Assembly: GCA_043778625.1 (NCBI GenBank)
Contig: JAYWFU010000045.1
Location: 1 to 26,207 of the forward strand
Reading direction: 5' to 3'
DNA: 26,207 nt
Source: JACMRI01 sp043778625
GTDB lineage: Bacteria; Bacteroidota; Bacteroidia; UBA4408
The notes beneath the pieces were generated by a model. It saw only the letters and a list, made by a program, of their open reading frames with translations. It did not search any database and had not been told where the DNA came from. Positions within the stretch are counted from its first letter, which is position 1, and the number at the start of each line of letters is the position of its first letter. Positions 1-6,547 of the stretch are shown in pieces. Made by a program: the position numbers and the translations under genes.

Positions 1-101
1 ACACCTATACTGATAGACCTACTATCATCTTTTATACAACATTGAATAACTACTATAAATAGTCGCTATTCATTCACAGCACAACTTGGACTAGCAGGGG
101 G

Positions 102-623
102 TTATATAATTTTTAATTTCATCATAATATCTGTTTGTTGGTCATTTCCTAACACAAAAATATATTTGTCAAATTCAACAAAACCATTTTTTGAATAAAA
201 ATTTATTGCCCTTAGGTTTTTTTCCCAAACTCCTAACCACATATACTCAACTTCTTTTTGTTGAGCTACTTTAACTGCTTTATTATATAAAGTTTGTCCT
301 ACGTTGTTTCCATGATAGGCTTTGAGTACATAAATCCGTTCTATTTCAAGCCCTTTTTCGTCATTAAGCTCTGTTTGAGAGTAACCAAAATTTAACTTTA
401 AATAACCAATTATAGAATTGTTAAGTTCAGCAAAATAAAATTTTGAGTTTGTGTCATTAAGTTCTATGGTTAGTTGATCTATTGAAAACCCACGATGCAA
501 GTATTCATCCATGTTTTCGGCAGAATTAAACGCCGAAAACGTTTCGTGAAAAGTTGTTTTTCCAATTTTTTGTAACTGTAAAACATTATGTAGTGTTACT
601 TCTCTTATTTCAATTCTTTTCAT
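102..623 (-). CDS. GNAT family N-acetyltransferase (PaiA-like)
   Basis: Probable acetyl-CoA-dependent N-acetyltransferase; the substrate cannot be told. The 173-residue protein fills a single GNAT fold. Motif A spans about residues 94-116, with the acetyl-CoA pyrophosphate loop in the form HGNNVGQ (104-110). Motif B follows as W133-E-K-N with the typical AINFYSKNGF ending at F148. The layout resembles the PaiA/YkkB polyamine-type acetyltransferases, and the C-terminal half resembles the second GNAT of this window (14175-14675). It lies 71 bases downstream of the radical SAM gene on the same strand, so it may be read with it or alone. Two 60-base lines I counted (181-240 and 421-480) have only 27-30 % G+C, lower than the operon next to it, which hints at separate ancestry. 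The family is clear; the substrate is unknown. Confidence 0.88.
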   Translation of the reverse strand: MKRIEIREVTLHNVLQLQKIGKTTFHETFSAFNSAENMDEYLHRGFSIDQLTIELNDTNSKFYFAELNNSIIGYLKLNFGYSQTELNDEKGLEIERIYVLKAYHGNNVGQTLYNKAVKVAQQKEVEYMWLGVWEKNLRAINFYSKNGFVEFDKYIFVLGNDQQTDIMMKLKII

Positions 624-694
624 TTCATTATTTATAAAAGCTAGCTTACGGTTAATTTACACCACCATCGTAATTAGTCTTATTTTCATTTTGA

Positions 695-1720
695 TTAACT
701 CTTAGTCCACACAAAGCTACCCTCGCTACAGTTAGCGCATATATCAATGTTTTTGCGCGATAGCAGTACTTGTGTTCTAAACTTTGTGTAGGGTACGCTA
801 TGCCATAGTTGTTTAAAATTTTGTGTAACGGCATTGCCCATGGTGTACTTTGCGTCTTTATCAAAACAGCAGGGTACTACCTTGCCGTCCCAAGTTATTA
901 CACAGCTATTCCATAGTTTCCAACAATGATTGTGTAGTGCGTTTTTTATTTTCCATTTACCATCGTTATCCTTGGTATAGCGGCTGTATTGGTCTTGCGT
1001 GGGTATTAGTGCATTACCATTTTCATAATCATATACCTGCGCAGTTTTAAACAAAATATCATCTACCCCAAGCTCTTGCGTAAGTTGTATGGCACGTTGT
1101 AGCTCGTGTTCGTTAGGTTGTACCACCAAGTACTGAAACACTATTTGTGGTGTTGCGCTCCCTAGTTGCTTACGCCACTTTACCACATTGGCAGCACCCT
1201 CTAATACTTTAGTTACATTACCTCCAACTCTATATTGCTCGTATACCTCTTGCGAAACTCCATCTAACGAAATTATTAATTTGCTCAATCCACTTAGTAC
1301 CGTGGCTTTGGCGTTAGCATCGTTTAAATAATGGGCATTGGTACTGGTTATGGTGTACATTTTTTTGTTGGCTGCATAACGTACCATGGGCAAAAATTGC
1401 GGGTTGAGGTAAGGCTCACCCTGAAAGTAAAACGTAAGGTGTGTTACCCGCCTGTACAATTGGTTTATTACTGCCGTAAAATTATCCATACTTAACATAC
1501 CCGTAGGCCGTGTAAAATTACGCAAACCGCTTGGACACTCGGGGCAGCGAAGGTTACAGGAGGTGGTGGGTTCAATACTAACCCCTAATGGCATACCCCA
1601 CATAATAGGCTTGCGCAGTAGTTTTGATACTAAATATGCGCTTACTACCTGCACCGTGTTTATTACACGCAACAGCGTAATGTGGGTAACAATAGCGGTG
1701 TATGTGTTGTAACGAGCCAT
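695..1720 (-). CDS. Radical SAM protein with SPASM domain
   Basis: Radical S-adenosylmethionine enzyme. The [4Fe-4S] SAM cluster motif CxxxCxxC is at C55, C59 and C62 (CNLRCPEC). It is followed by strand motifs of a TIM-barrel-like core: GEPYLNP at 101-107 and IISLDGVSQ at 149-157. A C-terminal SPASM region has C266, C273, C284, C285, C328 and C331 to hold auxiliary cluster(s). About 45 residues precede the first cysteine, with a hydrophobic stretch near residues 9-33. SPASM proteins often modify peptides or other enzymes, but this relative resembles the generic SPASM proteins found in polysaccharide and uncharacterised loci, so the substrate is open. It is the last gene of an apparent operon, starting 15 bases after the 3-hydroxyanthranilate dioxygenase gene, which itself follows a glycosyltransferase. 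No small precursor-peptide gene was seen beside it. Confidence 0.9.
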   Translation of the reverse strand: MARYNTYTAIVTHITLLRVINTVQVVSAYLVSKLLRKPIMWGMPLGVSIEPTTSCNLRCPECPSGLRNFTRPTGMLSMDNFTAVINQLYRRVTHLTFYFQGEPYLNPQFLPMVRYAANKKMYTITSTNAHYLNDANAKATVLSGLSKLIISLDGVSQEVYEQYRVGGNVTKVLEGAANVVKWRKQLGSATPQIVFQYLVVQPNEHELQRAIQLTQELGVDDILFKTAQVYDYENGNALIPTQDQYSRYTKDNDGKWKIKNALHNHCWKLWNSCVITWDGKVVPCCFDKDAKYTMGNAVTQNFKQLWHSVPYTKFRTQVLLSRKNIDICANCSEGSFVWTKS

Positions 1721-1735
1721 TAGCTTAACCGCCTA

Positions 1736-2257
1736 TTATATCGTGGCTTGTGGGGGTTGCATTACTGTACCACATTGAGTACAGGTACGTAATTTTTCGC
1801 TTGCATAAAACTCCGCAAACACTGCCTGAAATTGTGTGGCAATGTTGGTAAGCCCAAAGTAAGCGGCGTGTAGCGGGTGGTTGCATTTTTCGCAAAACCA
1901 TAGCAGTCCGTCTTTTTCGTCGGTAGTGCGTTTTCGCTCAATAACCAAACCTATCGTATTAGCCCCACGCTTAGGGTTGTGTGGCACACGTGGCGGCAAC
2001 AAAAATATTTCGCCTTGTTTAATGGGTATATCTATCGCTTTACCATCTTCTTGTATGCCTACTATAATATCTCCCTCTAACTGATAAAAAAACTCTTCGC
2101 CCTCGTTGTAATGATAGTCTTTGCGGGCATTAGGGCCACCTACTGCCATTACTATAAAGTTGGTATCTTCAAATATTACTTTGTTATTAACGGGTGGTTT
2201 TAACAAATGACGGTTATCGTTAATCCACTGCATTAGGGGGAATGGGCGTGTTGTCAT
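1736..2257 (-). CDS. nbaC: 3-hydroxyanthranilate 3,4-dioxygenase
   Basis: Non-haem Fe(II) cupin enzyme that opens the ring of 3-hydroxyanthranilate to 2-amino-3-carboxymuconate semialdehyde, the quinolinate/NAD precursor in the kynurenine pathway. The 173 residues match the usual length of bacterial enzymes. Iron ligands are readable as H49, E55 and H93. Substrate-binding residues by family analogy are R45, R97 and E107. The rubredoxin-like second metal site of bacterial enzymes is intact as C122-x2-C125 and C159-x2-C162. The gene sits between a glycosyltransferase (46 bases upstream) and a radical SAM gene (15 bases downstream), with no kynureninase, kynurenine monooxygenase or quinolinate phosphoribosyltransferase in the window. 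The assignment is firm; the role in this operon is not. Confidence 0.95.
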   Translation of the reverse strand: MTTRPFPLMQWINDNRHLLKPPVNNKVIFEDTNFIVMAVGGPNARKDYHYNEGEEFFYQLEGDIIVGIQEDGKAIDIPIKQGEIFLLPPRVPHNPKRGANTIGLVIERKRTTDEKDGLLWFCEKCNHPLHAAYFGLTNIATQFQAVFAEFYASEKLRTCTQCGTVMQPPQATI

Positions 2258-2303
2258 GGTAGTAAAGTAAGGTTATAATTTGTTTGAAATCAAATGTAGT
2301 AAA

Positions 2304-3509
2304 TTATAATTGGGCGTACATTTTTATATACAATTGTGCCCCATATTCTAACGAAAGTTGTTGTTGTGCTTGTAGTCTCACTGCTTGCTTATCAACAGTT
2401 GTTGTAGCTGTAATGTGTACGCAAGCTTCATTATAATTATATTGATTTAAGGTAGGTAACGTTACACCCAATGGTAGTTTATTTATAACTGCTACATCGC
2501 CCACGCCCGCATTACACACTAGCGGAATACCGCAAGCATACATCTCTGCCATTTTGGTGGGTGAGCTACTTAGCTTGCTGTACGAGGGTTTTATGAAAGA
2601 TACTCCCCAATCCACTAACGATAAATACGCAGGTATTTGTTCTCTGTTGGCTTTAGTTATACGAATGTGTTGGTTATTAATGTGATGTGTGGCGCAGGCA
2701 TTCCAAACTAGGTTTGGGTCATCGGTCGTAATCAATAAAAAGACATAATTAGGTTGCTGTGCCAGCAGTGTTTTAAACAATAACAGCATTTCATTTAACA
2801 AATACCAAGTACCTAACGAACCTAAATAACACAATACTTGTTGGGTGGGTAATATGTTCAACTCCTTTGCTAATGCTGTATTATAGGGCATTGGTTTAAA
2901 ATGATTAAAATCGGCACAGCACGGTATTATACTCGTTTTGGTTTCGATAGTTGGGGTGTAATTCCAACGCTGCATTTCAATAAGCCCAGCATGTGTAAGC
3001 GATACCACAGCATCACTCTCTTGTACAAATTGTTCTTCTTTACGTTTAAAATAATTGTATACCCATTTGTACAAAGGGTTACTTAATTGCCACAAGTTAC
3101 CATCAACACGTTCGTTAGCCCAAAATCCACGCATATCAAACACGAATTTTGTGCCGTACTTACGTTTCATATACAGCCCCACCAAAGCAGTAATATAACT
3201 ACGACAATGCACTACTTCAAACTGATGTTGTGCGTGCAATTGTTTAGCGTTGCGTAGTAGCTTAATAACGTCCAAAATGGTTGATAACACTGGCGGATGC
3301 TTAGTATAAAACAATGGCGTATGCGTCACCTTGTGTTGTTGTAATAATGTTTGTATGGTGGGGTAACGAGCATTAAAATTAATTGGTTTTTCGCAACTAA
3401 TAATATGAAACCTATGCCCCGCTTGTTGCAAGCAAAATACGTAAGGTAGTATTTGCGATTGCCCCAAGTTATCAGTGAGTCCGTCGTAGGTTAGGTAAAG
3501 TACTTTCAT
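2304..3509 (-). CDS. Glycosyltransferase, GT-B fold (GT4-like)
   Basis: Cytoplasmic GT-B glycosyltransferase, likely acting on a surface polysaccharide or glycolipid. The N-terminal Rossmann half begins with the familiar LGQSQILPY segment at residues 15-23 and carries FDMRGFW at 124-130. The C-terminal nucleotide-sugar half has a beta-strand start with YLGSLGTWY (228-236) and the donor-binding region SSSPTKMAEMYACGIPLVCN (residues 314-333), which supplies the EX7E-like element. The 401-residue length fits GT4. It is the first gene of the operon glycosyltransferase -> dioxygenase -> radical SAM, and its start faces the helicase gene across a 212-base divergent intergenic region. Donor and acceptor sugars cannot be inferred. 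Confidence 0.87.
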   Translation of the reverse strand: MKVLYLTYDGLTDNLGQSQILPYVFCLQQAGHRFHIISCEKPINFNARYPTIQTLLQQHKVTHTPLFYTKHPPVLSTILDVIKLLRNAKQLHAQHQFEVVHCRSYITALVGLYMKRKYGTKFVFDMRGFWANERVDGNLWQLSNPLYKWVYNYFKRKEEQFVQESDAVVSLTHAGLIEMQRWNYTPTIETKTSIIPCCADFNHFKPMPYNTALAKELNILPTQQVLCYLGSLGTWYLLNEMLLLFKTLLAQQPNYVFLLITTDDPNLVWNACATHHINNQHIRITKANREQIPAYLSLVDWGVSFIKPSYSKLSSSPTKMAEMYACGIPLVCNAGVGDVAVINKLPLGVTLPTLNQYNYNEACVHITATTTVDKQAVRLQAQQQLSLEYGAQLYIKMYAQL

Positions 3510-3532
3510 ATATGCTAATGGAAAATTGTTAG

Positions 3533-3546
3533 CGATTAATTAATCG
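3533..3546. promoter_or_regulatory. 14-bp perfect palindrome in the divergent intergenic region
   Basis: The perfect inverted repeat CGATTAATTAATCG lies 24-37 bases upstream of the glycosyltransferase start codon. Its size and place suit a dimeric repressor or activator operator, but no regulator gene is adjacent, so this is only a candidate. Confidence 0.35.
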
Positions 3547-3671
3547 TTGATAAATTTAGTTATTTAAATAATACTAGCAGTACCGCACATTTGCAACAGT
3601 AGTGGTATTAAAAAAATGGCAATGGGTGTTTTTTTTGGTATGTTTACACACCAAGATAATAGCGTGTATCA

Positions 3672-3687
3672 ACACACACACACACAC
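3672..3687. repeat. (AC)8 dinucleotide repeat upstream of the helicase gene
   Basis: Eight AC units lie 35-50 bases before the helicase ATG, about where the promoter core should be. Slippage here would change promoter spacing. A near-consensus -7 box (TAACTTTA) follows the repeat by a few bases. Confidence 0.7.
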
Positions 3688-3721
3688 AAATTCCAAGGCT
3701 AACTTTATAATTTTACTTTAA

Positions 3722-5038
3722 ATGAACTACGTACCCATACTGGCTAATTTTAATATTAAGCAATTAAATGCTATGCAGCAAGCCATGCTTAGCACCATTA
3801 CACAACCTAACGATATAGTATTAATTTCGCCCACAGGTTCGGGCAAAACATTGGGTTTTTTATTGCCTATTTTACAACTATTGCAAGAGGATGTTAATGG
3901 CGTACAGGTATTAATAATAGTGCCGTCGCGCGAGTTAGCTATACAAATTGAGCAGGTATTTAAGCAAATGGGTACGCCCTACAAAATTAATTGCTGCTAT
4001 GGTGGGCATTCAGTTCGTATTGAAGAAAATAACTTACAACACCCACCCGCAGTATTGGTAGGCACACCAGGGCGTATTGCCCACCACGTAAGCAAAAAAA
4101 ACATTGACCCTAAAACCATACATACCCTAATACTCGACGAGTTTGACAAATCGTTAGAATTTGGTTTTAAAGACGAGATGGAATACATAATTAAAGAAAG
4201 TACACAGCTCAAAAAACGAATATTAACATCGGCCACGGCACTTAAAGAAGTACCTCGCTTTGTAGGAGTTAAACAATTAGTAGAGTTAAATTACAGTGTG
4301 CCTGCGGAAGATAGCGCTCCCGCACAACTTACCGTTAAGCAAGTGCGTGTGTTGGGCGACGATAAGCTGGAAGCCCTGATGCTACTATTAGGCAAGAGTA
4401 ATGCACAATCAACCATTGTGTTTTGCAACCATAGAGATGCTGTAAATCGTATATCGGAACAGCTTACGTTTTATAAGGTGGCGCATGGTTTTTATCATGG
4501 AGGATTAGAACAAATTGACCGTGAAAAAACATTAATAAAACTGCGTAACGGCAGTATTAACTTATTAATAACTACCGACCTTGCTGCCCGTGGGTTAGAC
4601 ATACCCGAAATTGAAGCCGTAATACACTACCAACTACCTGCCACCGAAGATGTAATGATACACCGAAACGGGCGCACGGCACGTATGCACGCCAAAGGCA
4701 CGGCTTATTTTATGTTAGATGCCAACGATTATTTACCCAAATTTTTGGACGCTGTGCCTGAAGAGGAACGCTTACCTTCAAAAATAATAGTACCCAAACC
4801 TACCGATTGGAAAACGCTGTACATAAGCGCAGGCAAAAAAGATAAGGTAAACAAAATGGACATTGTGGGTATGCTACTACAAAAAGGACAGTTGCAAAAA
4901 GACGAACTAGGCAAAATTGAAGTGCTTGACCACTCGGCCTACGTAGCTATTAAAAGCAATAAGATTATGAAAACATTACAATTAATTAAAGAAGAAAAAA
5001 TAAAAAATAAAAAAGTAAAAATGGAAATTGCTAATTAA
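3722..5038 (+). CDS. DEAD-box RNA helicase with DbpA-type RNA-binding domain
   Basis: ATP-dependent RNA helicase, probably in ribosome assembly. All core motifs are readable: Q-motif region around F10-Q20, Walker A SPTGSGKT (36-43), PSRELA (68-73), TPGR (115-118), Walker B DEFD (139-142, instead of DEAD), SAT (170-172), IVFCNHRD (232-239), TTDLAARGLDIP (284-295) and HRNGRTARM (314-322). From about residue 364 the C-terminus matches the DbpA RNA-binding domain (LYISAGKKDKVNKMDIVGML onward), which in E. coli DbpA recognises 23S rRNA helix 92. A Lys-rich tail follows. The DEFD form and HRNGRTAR variant appear intact rather than degenerate. The gene is monocistronic, divergent from the glycosyltransferase operon. 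Confidence 0.94.
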   Translation: MNYVPILANFNIKQLNAMQQAMLSTITQPNDIVLISPTGSGKTLGFLLPILQLLQEDVNGVQVLIIVPSRELAIQIEQVFKQMGTPYKINCCYGGHSVRIEENNLQHPPAVLVGTPGRIAHHVSKKNIDPKTIHTLILDEFDKSLEFGFKDEMEYIIKESTQLKKRILTSATALKEVPRFVGVKQLVELNYSVPAEDSAPAQLTVKQVRVLGDDKLEALMLLLGKSNAQSTIVFCNHRDAVNRISEQLTFYKVAHGFYHGGLEQIDREKTLIKLRNGSINLLITTDLAARGLDIPEIEAVIHYQLPATEDVMIHRNGRTARMHAKGTAYFMLDANDYLPKFLDAVPEEERLPSKIIVPKPTDWKTLYISAGKKDKVNKMDIVGMLLQKGQLQKDELGKIEVLDHSAYVAIKSNKIMKTLQLIKEEKIKNKKVKMEIAN

Positions 5039-5061
5039 GCATAACCAATAAAAATTATTAG

Positions 5062-5086
5062 TGGTTCGTGAGGACACGAACCATGG
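5062..5086. repeat. Palindromic repeat, left copy (inverted mate at 5845-5869)
   Basis: An 8-bp perfect stem, GGTTCGTG / CACGAACC (5063-5070 with 5075-5082) around AGGA, lies 24 bases after the helicase stop. Its 25 bases match the reverse complement of 5845-5869 at 23 positions. It could act as a hairpin for the helicase transcript, but there is no T-tract. Confidence 0.75.
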
Positions 5087-5224
5087 CGTAAATTTTCAGT
5101 TGTTGCTCTAGATTTATAGCGGTGTGATAATTAAAAAACTACCTATGGCTATCGTCAACAGGTGGGAGTAATAGTAGCAAAAGCTCTAAAAAGGTAAATG
5201 AAATAATTGAAGTTAAACCCCTTG

Positions 5225-5698
5225 ATGATAGACCAAAACATTAAAAAATTGAATTGTAAAATTGTAATCATTTGTAGCTTTCTATTTAATTCTTGTGGAT
5301 TAAGTATATTGAGTGGAACAGGTACACATGGGAGTTTAGGGATATATACTTATACAATACCCAAACAAAAATTAGAAACGGTTATCGATTCAATAATTTT
5401 AAATGATAGTAGAATTGAAAAACTGGAAACAGACAGCAAAGTATATATTTCTATAAAAATAAAAAATCAGTACTCATATTATTTTTCTTTTCGATATGCT
5501 GGAGATGAAAAATATTGGGAGTTACACCCTAATGAATCTAATCTTTCGATAACGGCTATTAAAAAAGAAAATGAAATATATAAAAGTGAGGGAGAAATTA
5601 GTGAACAAGAAAGAAATGAAGCAATCAAGGTATTTGAAGAGTATTTTATATCTTCAATTAATAAATGTTTAGCAAATAACAACAAAGAACTTAAATAA
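5225..5698 (+). CDS. Small AT-rich orphan lipoprotein
   Basis: I do not recognise this family. From the ATG at 5225 the protein has 157 residues, with a short basic n-region, a hydrophobic stretch (CKIVIICSFLF) and a lipobox LFNSC giving lipidated C24, so it should be an anchored lipoprotein. An in-frame TTG at 5207 would add six residues; the ATG gives a more usual signal peptide. The mature part is Lys/Glu/Ser/Tyr-rich, with a predicted soluble alpha/beta character and a helical, charged end. Two 60-base lines counted (5401-5460, 5521-5580) are only 23-27 % G+C, against 38-55 % in asnB lines counted the same way. It is bracketed by an inverted pair of palindromic repeats and shares no operon with its neighbours. 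Recent acquisition is plausible but not shown. Confidence 0.75.
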   Translation: MIDQNIKKLNCKIVIICSFLFNSCGLSILSGTGTHGSLGIYTYTIPKQKLETVIDSIILNDSRIEKLETDSKVYISIKIKNQYSYYFSFRYAGDEKYWELHPNESNLSITAIKKENEIYKSEGEISEQERNEAIKVFEEYFISSINKCLANNNKELK

Positions 5699-5775
5699 TC
5701 CTACTCTTCCTTGGCGATGAAACATTAAGCACCATTAAATCTATCTAGCTATTATGAAGTGGGAGTACCATCAAC

Positions 5776-5815
5776 AAAAAATGCGCTAACAACTATAGTT
5801 GTTAGCGCATTTTTT
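5776..5815. terminator. Bidirectional intrinsic terminator
   Basis: A perfect palindrome centred between 5795 and 5796 has a G+C-containing stem (ATGCGCTAACAAC and its complement) flanked by A-run and T-run, so it works in both directions. It can end the lipoprotein gene from the left and the tlpA-like gene from the right. Confidence 0.88.
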
Positions 5816-5844
5816 ATTACTTGAATGTAAGCTTCTATTCTCCG

Positions 5845-5869
5845 CCGTGGTTAGTGTCCTCACGAACCA
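5845..5869. repeat. Palindromic repeat, right copy (inverted relative to 5062-5086)
   Basis: These 25 bases equal the reverse complement of 5062-5086 except at two positions. The hairpin GGTTAGTG-TCCT-CACGAACC keeps 7 of 8 stem pairs. It lies beyond the bidirectional terminator and 47 bases from the end of the tlpA-like gene. Confidence 0.75.
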
Positions 5870-5916
5870 TTCGTGTGATTTAGTTTCGTGTTTTCACAAA
5901 ATAATTAACGTTTTAT

Positions 5917-6480
5917 TTATTTCTGTACTAATTTTTCCAATTCCATATCCAAGTAAGGACCACGTAATTGCTTAGCAATAATAACACCGTTAGCATCAAT
6001 TAAAAAATTAGCTGGTATACCATTAACACCATATATAGCGGCACCTGCACTACTCCAACCTTTAAGGTCGCTTACGTGTTCGGCCCACGAAAGATTATCT
6101 TTTTTAATGGCGTTCATCCACAACGTGCGGTCGTTGTCTAACGATACACTATAAATAGCAAAACCACCTTTAGCATCTTTAAATTTTAAGTTTTTGTATT
6201 TATTGTAGGCATTTACCACATTAGGATTTTCGGCTCTACACGGGCCACACCAGCTTGCCCAAAAATCAATTAGTACTACTTTACCTTTAAGGCTACTTAA
6301 TGCAATTTCTTTTCCATCGGGGTCTTTAAACTTTAGTTCGGGTGCTTTGTCGCCAACGTTTATACCAGTTCCCGAAGCATTGGTTAATTCTACTGATCTG
6401 TTTTCGGTTTTTACTTTAATAAAACCTACTGTTATAAAGCATACCGCTACAACAGCTATTAATGAGTTAATTTTGTTCAT
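5917..6480 (-). CDS. TlpA-like thioredoxin-fold oxidoreductase
   Basis: Periplasmic thiol-disulfide oxidoreductase, probably membrane-anchored. An N-terminal hydrophobic segment (about residues 5-21) acts as signal or anchor. The AhpC/Redoxin-type domain starts at VGDKAPELKF (42-51) and has the redox site WCGPC (C78, C81). The cis-proline loop is GIPANFL with P156. Length 187 and domain layout are typical of Bacteroidota TlpA/ResA-like proteins, which reduce cysteines in exported proteins or in c-type cytochrome maturation. It lies 67 bases downstream of gldG on the same strand, so it may be the tail of that operon or have its own promoter. Its 3' side ends in a bidirectional terminator. The partner protein cannot be inferred. 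Confidence 0.93.
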   Translation of the reverse strand: MNKINSLIAVVAVCFITVGFIKVKTENRSVELTNASGTGINVGDKAPELKFKDPDGKEIALSSLKGKVVLIDFWASWCGPCRAENPNVVNAYNKYKNLKFKDAKGGFAIYSVSLDNDRTLWMNAIKKDNLSWAEHVSDLKGWSSAGAAIYGVNGIPANFLIDANGVIIAKQLRGPYLDMELEKLVQK

Positions 6481-6547
6481 GATTATTGGTTGTTTTTAAA
6501 AATATGATATAAATTTACAAAAAAGATGCCAAAATAATTAAGCTATT

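Noticed and set aside
1..101. Possible gene end at the left edge of the window
   Set aside because: Plus-strand frames stop within 20 codons and none gives a recognisable C-terminus; too short to judge.
652..864. 70-codon frame overlapping the 3' end of the radical SAM gene
   Set aside because: It overlaps the SPASM cysteine region in another frame; the SPASM reading is clearly the coding one.
695..1720. RiPP (modified peptide) cluster around the SPASM radical SAM gene
   Set aside because: No small precursor-like gene, transporter or RRE-type protein was seen in the flanking 1-3700 stretch.
5062..5086. tRNA T-arm-like GGTTCGTG segment
   Set aside because: No acceptor stem, anticodon arm or D-arm can be built around it; the inverted mate shows it is a palindromic repeat.
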